DNA from: Phytophthora sp. 'mugwort'
Lineage: Eukaryota > Oomycota > Peronosporomycetes > Peronosporales > Peronosporaceae
DNA length: 64,000 nt
Direction: 5' to 3'
NCBI GenBank assembly: GCA_033558025.1
Contig: JAUCEF010000011.1
Coordinates: forward strand, 2,356,001-2,420,000
Positions 12,150 to 21,473 of the stretch are shown one piece after another (position 1 is the first letter of the stretch; the number at the start of each line of letters is the position of its first letter). The notes below the pieces were generated by a model. It saw only the letters and a program-made list of their open reading frames with translations. It was not told where the DNA came from and did no database searches. The position numbers were made by a program, and so were the translations under genes.

Positions 12150-13050
12150 TCAGACGGACATTGTCTCCATTGGGTTTCCTACGGCATGAGCGTGCTCGTG
12201 TCCGAACGTCTCCAAAATTTCGCGTGCATATTTGCTCTGACGGACTGTGATACAGGTAGCAGTCTGCTCCACTTCAATCCCCAAATAATCCGTGAGAAGT
12301 CCTTGGTCTTTGAAGCCGTAGGCATCGTTGAGCTCCTTGAATAGCGTGCATTTTCTCTCCTCATTATTCGTCGCCACCAGGATATCGTCCACGTAGACAA
12401 GGACTAGCATGATGATGTCGCCATCAAATTTGTAGTACAGGCAAGGCTCCGTTAGCGAGCGCTGGTATCCGTTTCCCAAAACCAGCAATTCAACTCTGAG
12501 TTTCATTCTCGTACGGACTGTCTCAACCCGTACAGCGCCTTCACAACCGCATGCATATTCCCGTCAATTTCACAAGGAAACCCATCAATTGATTTCAAGT
12601 ACTGCCGGATTCCTAGCAACGTGTTGAGATATGCTGTGTTTATATCGCCTCCATACAATTGCAACGTAACACTGCAGCAAGCGCAACCACCAAACGGAAG
12701 GAGTACATGCGTGCCACAGGGGCAGCATGTCTCCACAAAATCATTTCCTGGTCGCTGATGTTTCCGAAAGCAACAATCCTTACTTTGAAATGTATGATAT
12801 AACCTTGGTGGTCCGACTTGACTGCATGCACCCATCTTGTGTTGATCGGCTTGGCCTCAGATGGGACTTTAATACAAGGTATTTCCTCAACGACTCCTTG
12901 CGCTTTTAATGTAGCCATTTCTTCCAGCTCAGCTTCTCTCCAGAAGTCCCGCAGATTTGAACGCATCGCCTCACGGTGGTTTCTGGGGGTCTGTACGTTA
13001 CTAACTCGAATGGGCTTGCTGTCCTTGTCGAAACTACGTGACGTACTCTG
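12150..13050 (-). pseudogene. Copia reverse transcriptase, broken
   Basis: The minus-strand frames give, from N to C, FWREAELEEMATLKAQGVVE and TRWVHAVKSDHQG (about 12640-12966), then YLKSIDGFPCEIDG-VVKALYGLRQS (about 12503-12620), then MLVLVYVDDILVATNNEE (about 12350-12410) and DYLGIEVEQ. YVDD is the catalytic reverse-transcriptase motif. At least two frameshifts and several stops separate the parts, so no enzyme can be made. Confidence 0.85.
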
Positions 13051-14231
13051 AACTACATTAGCTACATAGTCATTTTGGTAACTAGGACGTCGTCACTCAT
13101 AAACCTCACGCAGTCCCATCGGGGTGCGCTTCGGCCTTTGCTTTTCAGCATTTTGCTCAATTCGTACTTCTTCGGATGGAGTTTCGTCTCGATGAGTGCG
13201 CCTACCTGTTTCTAGCAGGTAAAATTGTTCCGGCAGAAACTGTTTGCATGTCTTCCGCGCCCAAATCCTGCTCGTTATGTGTCGATGCGCACACACTAGC
13301 CACCAGGACGCCATCTTCATATTCGACGTGATCCTTCACGCCGCCATCGGCTTCCCATTCTTCAGTCTCTGCGATTGATTCGCACGCTCCCGCAGTAACC
13401 TCACTCTCATCATCCTCAATATCGTCAGTCAAAGGTGTCTTTGCAAAGACTCGGGCGAACTTTGCGGTCCACCCCACTACTCCTCGATGTTCGCTTGGTT
13501 ATGACTGGTGAGACAATGGGTGGTCATTTTCTCCTTCTTCAGTCTGCTGGTATTCGATATCGCGAGGTTCGTGATTTTGCTCATCTTCAAATCCTCCCGA
13601 TCCATCAGTACCGACTTCAGTTGGAACCTCTTCAGTAACCCCCATCGACCCCAACAAGATCATTTACACTTGCCATTGTTTGGGTCGCCATCGTTGGATT
13701 GCGTCCTCAGGTCCACAATTTCTCCTGCCTTCCTCAAGACCACAGGATTGATTATACACAATATTGCGCCTTGTCTGTAATATCCTCCAGATGATCGTCA
13801 TCCGTAAGAGTGGTGCCATCATTAGACATGTTTGTAACAATGCATGACTCTGTTGCATATTTGTCTTCTGAGTTCTTGAAATGTAGCGATTCCAAATCGC
13901 AACCATCGACCGAGACCTCATGCCGACCGCGATACATGACATTTTCAGCAACACGTAAGTCAGCCACAATTTGGCTGTTCGCTCGTCAGGAAAATATGTA
14001 TTGCATTCTATAGCATCTTCAGCGTAGCCTAGAACAAATCCTAGTTTGGCATTGTCATGATGTCTGCGTCGTCCAATATTGAGGCGAGGATATGCACGGA
14101 CGCCAATGCACCAAATTTGTGAATGTGATGGATATCAGATTTAAACCCAAACATCATCTCAAAAGGAATTCCTTGAGTGTCCTTGTTGTAGATACGATTC
14201 TTAACGTATACGGCATTCCTCAATCTTCTGG

Positions 14232-14471
14232 TCACAGACTCCTCGGGAAACCGGCGTCCCGCATTGTCGCCTTCGTCATTTCGACAAGTGACGGGTGGGT
14301 CCGTTCACATAAGTTCAACTGGGAGCTTTTCGCGCCCACAAGCACATTTTCAATACCGTGCGTCAAGTACAATGCCTTCATGGCCTCGTTAGCAAATTCA
14401 CCATCTTTGTCTGTTAAAATTTTGTCGGACTGTGTACTTGATTTGCGAATCTGTGCTCTCACTTTTGACAC
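14232..14471 (-). pseudogene. Copia integrase core fragment
   Basis: The minus frame includes ILTDKDGEFANEAMKALYL and, further on, a TMRDAGFPRSL end. This corresponds to the second catalytic aspartate region (TD-x-GEF) and the 'R...LP..LW' helix of Copia integrases. The first catalytic Asp and the zinc-binding HHCC region would lie upstream (14500-15100), where the frame is broken. Confidence 0.75.
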
Positions 14472-15466
14472 TAAGTCCAGCTTGCCGTTCTGCCTACAAA
14501 ACGTACTCCTTGATGTGCTTGTTAACGATCTAGCTAGATTTGGTAGTCAACATGTGCACAGTCGCGAAGCGCGAATAACCTTCAATGATCACCAACACAG
14601 CCTCAAAGCGAGTCCCATCTCCTTTGTTGGGTATCAACAGGTCTGCGTACGCTACTTGGTTCGGGCTACCAATCGCCTATTTAGCTTCTTCCGATGTGGC
14701 TTCTTCTTCTGTTTACCAAGGTGGCATGTATCACAGGACGCTTGCTTCAGACGCTGGGTCAACATCATGCCCTCCACCATGTTTTTGTCTACCATGGTCT
14801 ACAGATATTGTGGACATGTATGACCCAGCCGCTCAGCCAAAGCTTAAGCGAAGCAATTCCTTCAATCGCTGTAAAAGTGCGCAATGATCGTCCATTCATA
14901 CCAACATCTCCTGCATTAGATGGATATGCCACACGGAATTTCCACGTAGCTTATAAGGGGGTGGCTACAACCACAGTTCTCCCTTCAACCATTATTCGAA
15001 AGTTCATTGTTTCACGATCATAGCCAAATTCAAATCCTTGTTCTACTGCTCAACCAGGTGAAAGGAGTCCATGTTCCGCTCCTGGTACGTAAAAACATCA
15101 TTTAGGTACACTACAGCTTGTTCGCCATCAACTTCTGTCAATAGAGCTACCGTTCCAACACCAGGAATTTTCGAAGCTAATGCATGTGTAACTCCATGCA
15201 CAGTCTCAGTTGCTGTCCTCAATACATGTCACGAGGTATGACTAGTTTCCAATGACATGCGTGCTTGCAGCAGTATTAAAGTACTACCACCCTCCTCTTG
15301 TGTCCCCATTTCCTTCATCACGTTCAGCGGCTTCATATACTTCTTCTTCTTCGTGCAATCCATCGTCCGCACCGCTATTTTCTCTTCAACACCAGAATTT
15401 AATTTCATTTTGTCCATCATATCTGAGCACATGGACGATTGCCCTCTGGCGGGTGGTCATGTTCCC

Positions 15467-15922
15467 TCACGGCTTACGCTTTTGCTCAGAGTCTTTTCTT
15501 CCAGCGTTGCTCGCCTTGTCCGGACAATAAATTTGAGGTGATCTGTACTCCCACATACATAAACACTTATTTGGTTTCTTCTTCTTCGAGTCACTTGTTC
15601 TCTCCCGCTGCTGATGATCGCTCTTGTCCTTGGCCCCGCCGCCATTCCCTAGGTTCTTCTGATTTCCTCGCTGACCGCCTCCACTTTTGAATTTATACGC
15701 ATCTTGGCGAGAATCAGCAATGCGAATTAGTGCACCGACGCGTTCGGGCGAAGTGCATCCAACCCCTGAGTTGTAACGGACGCCCGGTTTCAAACTCTCG
15801 AATCCGTACTGATTCGGCAGACTATCCAACAGGATCGCTTTCATGTCAATGTCTTCCACAGTGTACTGCAACGAAGTTAATTCAGTCCGTACGTTGAACA
15901 TCTTGCTCAGATGCACGTCCAC
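15467..15922 (-). pseudogene. Copia gag fragment with CCHC remnant
   Basis: A 151-residue minus frame has the Copia gag arrangement. A helical part (DIDMKAILLDSLPNQYGFES) is followed by a Gly/Lys/Ser-rich basic linker, then a remnant of the CCHC knuckle (CLCMWEYRSPQIYCPDK), where the usual C-x2-C-x4-H-x4-C spacing is damaged. It lies directly downstream of the primer-binding site, as gag should. The start is not preserved. Confidence 0.7.
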
Positions 15923-16332
15923 CCGGGGGCCAATTTCATAGTTTCCAGCGCATTTCGCAGACCATCTAGTTGTGTGCTATGTTTGTTTGTTTTCCGTGCA
16001 CTACTAGATATCACGAAGAGCCTTCCACGTATCGGTCCATGTGGTCTTGTGACGAATATGATGCAGCCTGTCCGCAGTCAGTGACATTCCAATCAATTGC
16101 ATGATAGTCACTTAGTCGTCATCAAAAGCTTGTTCTCTCTCCGCGCCTGAAAGCGATGCTCTTAATAGCCTCCCTTCTACCACGTCGGTGAGTTGTTTTT
16201 TCCTGAAAACGAGCCCCATTGCCCACTTGTACTGGTACCAGTCTTTCCCGTTCCAGTTCTTGGGAACGCCTTCTTTTGTATACTTCAAAGGCTACGCCAT
16301 CTTGGATCCCCACACGCGCAAGCGAAAGTCCG

Positions 16333-16350
16333 TAGTTTGGGCTCAGAACC
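16333..16350 (-). other. Copia primer-binding site
   Basis: Read on the minus strand, TTGGGTTCTGAGCCCAAA directly follows the 5' LTR. It resembles the usual Copia primer site TTGGTATCAGAGCC, complementary to initiator tRNA-Met, with a few changes. The match is by eye. Confidence 0.6.
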
Positions 16351-16587
16351 CAATTGGAAGTTACACCACATACGTGAGCAGCTTCGTACACCGGAGAAGG
16401 GAATGAAAAGTGAATACATTATATGCTTAAGCCTCTCCACCTTTTACACCCATGTTCCCGTTTCCCCCTTGCAGAGAATCGCACCTCTCAACTTTTCCAA
16501 GCTTCGTTCAAAGTTTGTCCCACGGCTGGTGCGAGTCCCATATCTGATATTCAACCTCAGCGTCGCCAGGCTCCCGATATTTCAACA
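16351..16587 (-). repeat. 5' LTR of the Copia element
   Basis: Homologous to 11135-11375 over its whole length with scattered substitutions and small indels. It ends in TTTCAACA at 16580-16587, followed by CTATG. Confidence 0.8.
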
Positions 16588-16787
16588 CTATGTAGTACCG
16601 CATCAGAAGTCGAACGCACAGTCGTCGATGCCCTGCGCAATTGCGAAGCGGTCGCTTGACGGGGTGCCAGCACCGATGTGCACCGATGTGGCTGTGGCTG
16701 GCACCCCGTCAAGCGACCGCTTCGGCAATGCGCAGGGCATCGACGACTGTGCGTTCGACTCCTGATGCGGTACTACGTAGTGTTGAA
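16581..16787. repeat. Long inverted repeat, 91-bp arms, 25-bp spacer
   Basis: The left arm (16581-16671) and the right arm (16697-16787) are reverse complements with only a few mismatches. The spacer (16672-16696) holds a short direct repeat of CACCGATGTG. The left arm includes the last seven bases of the Copia LTR (TTCAACA) and the candidate target duplication, and the right arm ends in the complement TGTTGAA. The transcript would form a strong hairpin. No coding function is visible. Confidence 0.9.
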
Positions 16788-16801
16788 TGCAACAACTATG
16801 T

Positions 16802-17004
16802 GTTCAATGGCTATTCCGTTCTTACAGCGTTGGGATGTTCCATCCAATGGCTATTCCGTTCTTACAGCGTTGGGATGGAACATCCAAAGGCTATTCCGTT
16901 CTTACAGCGTTGGGATGGAACATTTAATGGCTATTCCGTTCTTACAGCGTTGGGATGTTCCATCCATGTTCCATCCCAACGCTGTAAGAACGGAATAGCC
17001 ATTG
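16802..17004. repeat. Four 40-bp direct repeats closed by an inverted copy
   Basis: GGCTATTCCGTTCTTACAGC starts at 16809, 16849, 16889 and 16929, exactly 40 bp apart. Each copy runs on to GTTGGGATG and then either TTCCATCC or GAACATCC/GAACATTT. An inverted copy occupies about 16966-17004. The outer ends GTTCAATGGC and its complement face each other, as terminal inverted repeats would. It looks like a small non-autonomous element whose terminal repeat was tandemly copied. Confidence 0.9.
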
Positions 17005-17083
17005 AACCCTCTTGATTATCAAATCCAGGAGAAGATTATTTTAATACTTCAATATCAGCAAAAATCCGCTGGGTCCGCTGGAC

Positions 17084-17636
17084 ATTGTGACGAGGCACAC
17101 AATACCTTGCGCACAGGAAGTGTGACTTCCGGAGAGTATACAAACTCTCAGTGAACGGCAGTTCATAAGTCCCTGGTCTGGGGGACTGTTGCCAAAATTA
17201 GGTAGATTTAAGACTGAATATATTCATAGGTGACCCCTTTTAATGCGTCTACATCCTAACTATTAGTGACCTATAAAGTACCGTAGATGTTATCCTATTG
17301 GGTGGCTCTGAGGTCTTTGTACCATATGTGTGGTACCTTTCCGTGACGTCATTACCGTGACGTCATAGTGATGTTGGCTACATCACTTAGGGTACTTGGG
17401 TACACCTATTCTGAAGAATGAATTGGCACTCTTCACGTAACCCCGTTGCATCCTCCCCCACTTAAGTTCGGTATACCGACCATCTAGGGCGAATGAAAGG
17501 AAGTCGCCCCCTTTCACTCTCCAAGTCGAATTACATCGACTTTGCTGCGGTTGATTTCCGCAGCCGGCTCATTTCCTTTTGAGCCGAGCACTTCCGCGTG
17601 CTCTTCTTCTTCTCGGCTTCCCCGTTAGCCTCAAGC
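17084..17636 (+). repeat. Gypsy-like LTR/leader region
   Basis: This stretch links the LTR-like block shared with 9085-9300 to the gag start at 17637. It contains CACTTAAGTTCGGTATACCG and a pyrimidine-rich leader just before the ATG. Exact LTR ends and a primer site were not established, and the matching downstream LTR was not found in the window. Confidence 0.5.
17344..17365. promoter_or_regulatory. Two CRE/bZIP-type palindromes 14 bp apart
   Basis: TGACGTCA occurs at 17344-17351 and again at 17358-17365, each in the context CCGTGACGTCAT. This is the palindromic site of CREB/ATF-type bZIP factors. Its place in a retroelement LTR/leader makes a transcriptional role plausible; binding is inferred only. 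Confidence 0.55.
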
Positions 17637-18767
17637 ATGGCCAAGACTCGGTCTGGCAGCGGTGCGAAAGCGCCTGCCAAGCCTGTTGCTTCCAAGCAGC
17701 AAGCTAAGAGCTCTAAGCCGTCTGGCAAAGGCTCGACCGCTAAGGGATCCACCAAGGTGGCATCCAAGGTGATCCCAAAGGCACCTGAACCGCCTGGGGA
17801 GGCCCCGAGCTCCTCGTGGACTACGAGGAGGACTCGGACAAGTCTCCCATGTCCTGAGGCGATAACGAAATCCCGCTCGTCAAGGGGTCTGACGGGACCC
17901 GAGTCAGTCGGACTCGCCTGGGTCCCGTACCCTGCTGTCTAGCCGTCCGGCGACGATGGCGACGCACCGAAGACGCCCAAACGCCAGGGGATCCCAGGCT
18001 CACCCAAGGAAGATGAAGAAACACCTCGTTCTCCGGTCAAGAACTTGACGCTCGCTGAGGCAACTGCCCGCGCCAAGGTTGCGAAGGCTGCAGTAGCCTC
18101 CGTAAGCGGCGGGCTGCTTCCAGGTCTCCAATCCGTGAAGGGTACGGGACCCTCACGTTCACAAACAAGGGTCTCTTCAGCTCTGCTTCCAACGAGGACG
18201 AGGAAGGCCAAGTCGGCCGAGAGATCTCCAACGAACTCGACGGGGAGCAGTCGGAGTACCAGGCTGCTCGTCATAAGGGGGTGCGGGCCCCGGCGCCTGT
18301 GAAGTATTCTTCACCTGTTCGTGGGGGCCGCCTTACGCTCCCGGGTACTTCCTTCCTGAGAAGTCCCACGGATCCGACGCCTATATGGGTCAGCTGCAGC
18401 CACCTCGCGTGCTTCTTGGCGGGCGCTCTACTCGGGGCGCTATGAGCGCCACCTGGCGGCCAAGCAGCCCCTCTTCCAAAACGTGAGCATCGCTCGGTGG
18501 GTGCTCCTGACACCGCACAACATCCCATTGAAGGAGTTCACGACCCGGCGAAAGAAGCCAGAGCTCGGGTCGGGACTGCGACCTGTGTGGGACTATCCAG
18601 CCGTGATGCCCAACACTGTGACTCTTTCCAAGAGGCCGAGACCGTCTTTTCGAAGTGGGCAGCTACGCGCTGCTCACAAGGACAACTCGAGGTTCTCCGG
18701 CAGGATCTCACGCTGGAGGCCATCCTTTACCTCCGAGATCTGCGTATTGAGTTTGCCCATGTGGTAG
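17637..18767 (+). pseudogene. Gypsy gag relic
   Basis: An ATG at 17637 starts MAKTRSGSGAKAPAKPVASK, followed by a Lys/Ser/Pro/Ala-rich basic stretch, typical of the disordered N-terminus of oomycete Gypsy gag. The frame is then lost near 17820. Further gag-like pieces appear in other frames, ending with helical segments FQEAETVFSKWAATRCSQGQ and LTLEAILYLRDLRIEFAHVV (about 18620-18765). The relic stops at a poly-C run. No protease, RT or integrase follows, so the element is truncated. Confidence 0.55.
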
Positions 18768-18786
18768 CCCCCCCCCCCCCCCCCCC
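18768..18786. repeat. Poly-C tract of 19 bases
   Basis: An uninterrupted cytosine run at the exact downstream end of the Gypsy gag relic. A similar interrupted poly-C run lies inside the RXLR relic at about 20095-20119. Confidence 0.9.
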
Positions 18787-18879
18787 GGGTGGGGCCCTGC
18801 GATAAATGTAGTGCCCCAGTCTTTTAGTCTAGTTTAAATTATCAGAGTTGTCAGATCGGACCCAGCATAAATTAACTGC

Positions 18880-19240
18880 CATGCGAGTTGCTACCGTAGG
18901 TCAACATCAAGTGGTGACGCCGGTCGAGCTCAGGGAGCAGATTTTCACCTTTCATTGTCAATTTCTGATGAAAGACAAGTTCACGGTGGAAAAGAACTGT
19001 CTGTAGTCCAAGAACTGGAGGTACGAAGAAGCATATTCTCGACAGGAATACATTGAGCACGTGCAGCAGGTGATCAAGGAGTACAGTACGAACATTTAGT
19101 TCTCGAACATGTACAACATGAATGAGACTGCTGTGTTCATTTATCACAATCGCCACACGAGAATCGAATTCCATGGGGCCAAGGACGTCAACGTGACGTC
19201 GTTCGTCTTCGCGAAGGGTGTCAAAAGTCAATACCCCATC
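18880..19240 (+). pseudogene. DDE (pogo-like) transposase fragment
   Basis: The plus frame reads VELREQIFTFHCQFLMKDKF, YEEAYSRQEYIEHVQQVIKE and then NMNETAVFIYHNRHTRIEFH with GAKDVNVTSF. The last part matches the pogo/jerky DDE pattern around the first catalytic residue, usually N-M-D-E-T. Here the catalytic Asp is replaced by Asn, and in-frame stops lie near 18988 and 19098. Copies of TAGTGCCCCA at about 18809 and 19294 may mark element ends. It is a dead relic. Confidence 0.55.
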
Positions 19241-19887
19241 CCTTTAATAGTACCACACCTGTTATAGTGCCCCATGTAATCTATATGTAACGTAGTGCCC
19301 CACGGGGCAGTATTGCAGGTTTTACAGTACAATATTGGACGTTCTATATATATGTTCATAGATCTGCCCTTATAATCACCATCCTTACGACCTTACCCCA
19401 TCCTAGCCGCACGAATAATGGCGAATCCTCCAGCGTACAGTCTTGCCTACCGTATATATACTTCTTATCCCAGATGGTGGGTGACTAATGACTTTTTGAG
19501 CTAAGAACGCTCATAGTAGAAACCAGGTGCGAAGCAAAAGATTATCTGAAAATGTCTTTATAGTCATACCCACCCAGGACACCACGACCGATCTCAGGTC
19601 CCAGGTCCTCTATTTAGCGATTCGTCCTAACCCCTCTCCAGCTTGAGTAAACGAAATCAAGGCAAAGATCAGGAGGTGTTCGAATATTAGCAAGTAAAGC
19701 GAGGGACAGATTAATGCCGCAGGAGAACTGAATGTAGAATGCATGCACCATTCGTGCATTATGGCGAACGACAGTGAAGAAACGTTGGGTGCCGAGGACG
19801 TTAAAGTGATCTTCCGGAGTAGAAGTTAATGGTTTCGACGAGACCAAGGATTCTTAAAAATTTTAAAGACATGATATGCTAATAGTT
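19241..19887. other. Spacer with one unassigned minus-strand frame
   Basis: A minus frame at 19614-19847 (including FNVLGTQRFFTVVRHNARMV) is not recognised and has no supporting neighbours. Nothing else is supported. Confidence 0.3.
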
Positions 19888-20285
19888 ACTTTGACCCGGC
19901 GAAGACCGATCCGAAACTATTTAGCAAAGCGAGTATCGTCACGGCCTTAATAACGTCGCCTACGCGAGCAAGTTGCTCGGGAGATGAAGGTGCAACGAAC
20001 TCGTGTCGGATGACGTCTTCAAGCAGTTCCGATAAATGGGCGTCGGGCAGGACGACAAGCTCTACAAGGTCTACACGGTTACACAATGGCTCTGCCCCCC
20101 CCCCCTCCCCCCCCCCCCGCTTAAAAATAAACAACGAAAACATTGTCCAACGAGTTCCTGTTCGTGCCCACGAGATCTAAAAGGTCTGCATTCACGTTCG
20201 CGAAGTGGCAGTGATCAGTCTACAAAAAGCTTATGGACATGGACCTCAAGAACGGCAATGCCTCAATATCCGTTGCCCCGCGGCG
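19888..20285 (+). pseudogene. Decayed WY-type RXLR effector copy
   Basis: This stretch aligns by eye with codons about 137-270 of the intact effector at 21474-22355. Shared blocks include AAGACCGAT-CGA, TTGTTCGGGAGATG/TTGCTCGGGAGATG, GATGACGTCTTC-type sequence, GACAAGCTCTACAAGGTCTA, CGAGTTCCTGTTCG and CTCAAGAACGGCAATG. The signal peptide and RXLR region are missing, several stops and indels are present, and a poly-C/T run of about 25 bases replaces the segment encoding the end of the second WY unit. It is a non-functional paralogue about 1.6 kb upstream in the same orientation, evidence of local duplication. Confidence 0.8.
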
Positions 20286-21409
20286 CGTTTTACTCGTGTG
20301 ATAATACCACAAGAATGCATTCAAGTCAATAGATGTGGCGAAACCCTAAAGTTTGGGTGATTGCTGACGGGCTACGGCTATTGGTTCCACTAAATCAATA
20401 CAAAACCAGCTCGCACCGCCTCGCCTTTTCTGCTTTGTATTTCAGCTAATACGCAATAAATTCCATGAATAATAGTAGATTATCCTCGTGTCGAGTAATA
20501 CCAAAAACGCCATCAGTTTTGGATGCCCACACCGCAAATAGTACCACCAGCGGTGCAACCCCAGGGCCCAACACTGCGCTCCAGGCAAGCAGCAGAGGCT
20601 TCGCGTGCAAGCCGTAGTGGACATAGGGTTATGTTGGCGCCGCGAGCCTTGGAGGAGTGGTAGGATTAGAGAGGGAGTTTGTGCGGCCTGTACGAAGCTT
20701 ATGACCTATACCGCTCTTGTAGTCTGCGCTTGTACTAAGATTTTGTATGGGATCGCATTTCTGTCCACAGGCCATATCTTCCGTCGATATGTGTATGTTG
20801 GAGCCCGCGAAATTGTTTGCCGACGCCCTGTGCCTTGTTGATTTTGCACGCATCCCGTCTTGTTTTGTTTTCACCGTAAAAGTTTTTTGTCCGCACCCCG
20901 GTCTCGCGCCCATGCTTCGGGGATGTGTTACGATCACGCGCGCTCCCCGGCTCGAAGATAGTTGTTAGTTTCGGGCGAGAATTATACCACATCGCAGCTC
21001 GTAGTGTCTGCCCAGTGGTGCAAGTCCGTAACTGAGATCTCCTTCTTCATCAGATAATCTTCTAATTCTAAGTATAAAAATAGTGCAAAACATTGCAAGA
21101 AAAGTACGTTTTTGCAACAAAAGCGGAGCTCAATATAATATCTTCACGAATCAATACAGTCTGATAATATGGGAGATCTCAAATATAATATATGATACAG
21201 TAAAAAGAACGGTCTTATCAAGAGCCACTATGAGATCGGTACAGCGACGGCTCTCTGCACATTTGCTTTCCTGTTCCATATTCATTGTGGTGCAATCGTG
21301 CGCATACCATCATTATCAAATAAATAATGTGTGCTGTAAAAGCAGCCGCCCTCAGACGACAGTGCTTTGCTGTTCATCCCGGATACTCCACTCGACCCCA
21401 TTCTCTCTT
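20286..21409. other. Upstream flank of the effector, no gene seen
   Basis: Frames on the minus strand at 20629-20992 are rich in Lys/Arg and lack any domain, and the plus frame at 21083-21580 overlaps the effector out of frame. I support no gene here. Confidence 0.4.
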
Positions 21410-21422
21410 CTCATTCCGCAAT
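21410..21422 (+). promoter_or_regulatory. Oomycete initiator plus flanking element of the RXLR gene
   Basis: CTCATTCCGCAAT closely matches the oomycete core promoter consensus (GCTCATTYYNCAWTTT). The expected start (the A of TCATT) would give a 5' leader of about 60 bases before the ATG at 21474. A TATATAA at 21444-21450 lies downstream of this site and so is not a conventional TATA box for it. Confidence 0.7.
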
Positions 21423-21473
21423 CCCCCTCCAGCGCACAAGTGGTATATAAATCTCCTGCAACAAGAATTGACA

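Larger units (their letters stand above)
11135..16587 (-). mobile_element. Degenerate full-length Copia (Ty1) retrotransposon
   Basis: Two related terminal repeats of about 240 bp (11135-11375 and 16351-16587) enclose broken minus-strand coding sequence in Copia order: gag (15467-15922), integrase core (about 14232-14471), reverse transcriptase (about 12150-13050) and RNase H tail (11434-11640). A primer-binding site lies just inside the right LTR and a purine-rich tract (GAAGGGGG on the minus strand, about 11376-11386) just inside the left LTR. Both outer edges carry CTATG (11130-11134 and 16588-16592), a candidate 5-bp target duplication. Many stops and frameshifts, plus visible LTR divergence, show it is old and inactive. 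Confidence 0.85.

Noticed and set aside
14092..14823. 243-codon plus-strand frame inside the Copia element
   Set aside because: It is the complement of integrase sequence on the minus strand and shows no family of its own.
20629..20992. Two overlapping minus-strand Lys/Arg-rich frames near the effector
   Set aside because: No signal peptide, domain or splice continuation; composition fits chance reading.
21444..21450. TATATAA as a TATA box for the RXLR gene
   Set aside because: It lies downstream of the initiator match and only 24 bases before the ATG, so it is more likely leader sequence.
21327..21473. Upstream in-frame ATG extending the RXLR protein by 49 residues
   Set aside because: It precedes the oomycete initiator and would bury the signal peptide that starts at 21474.
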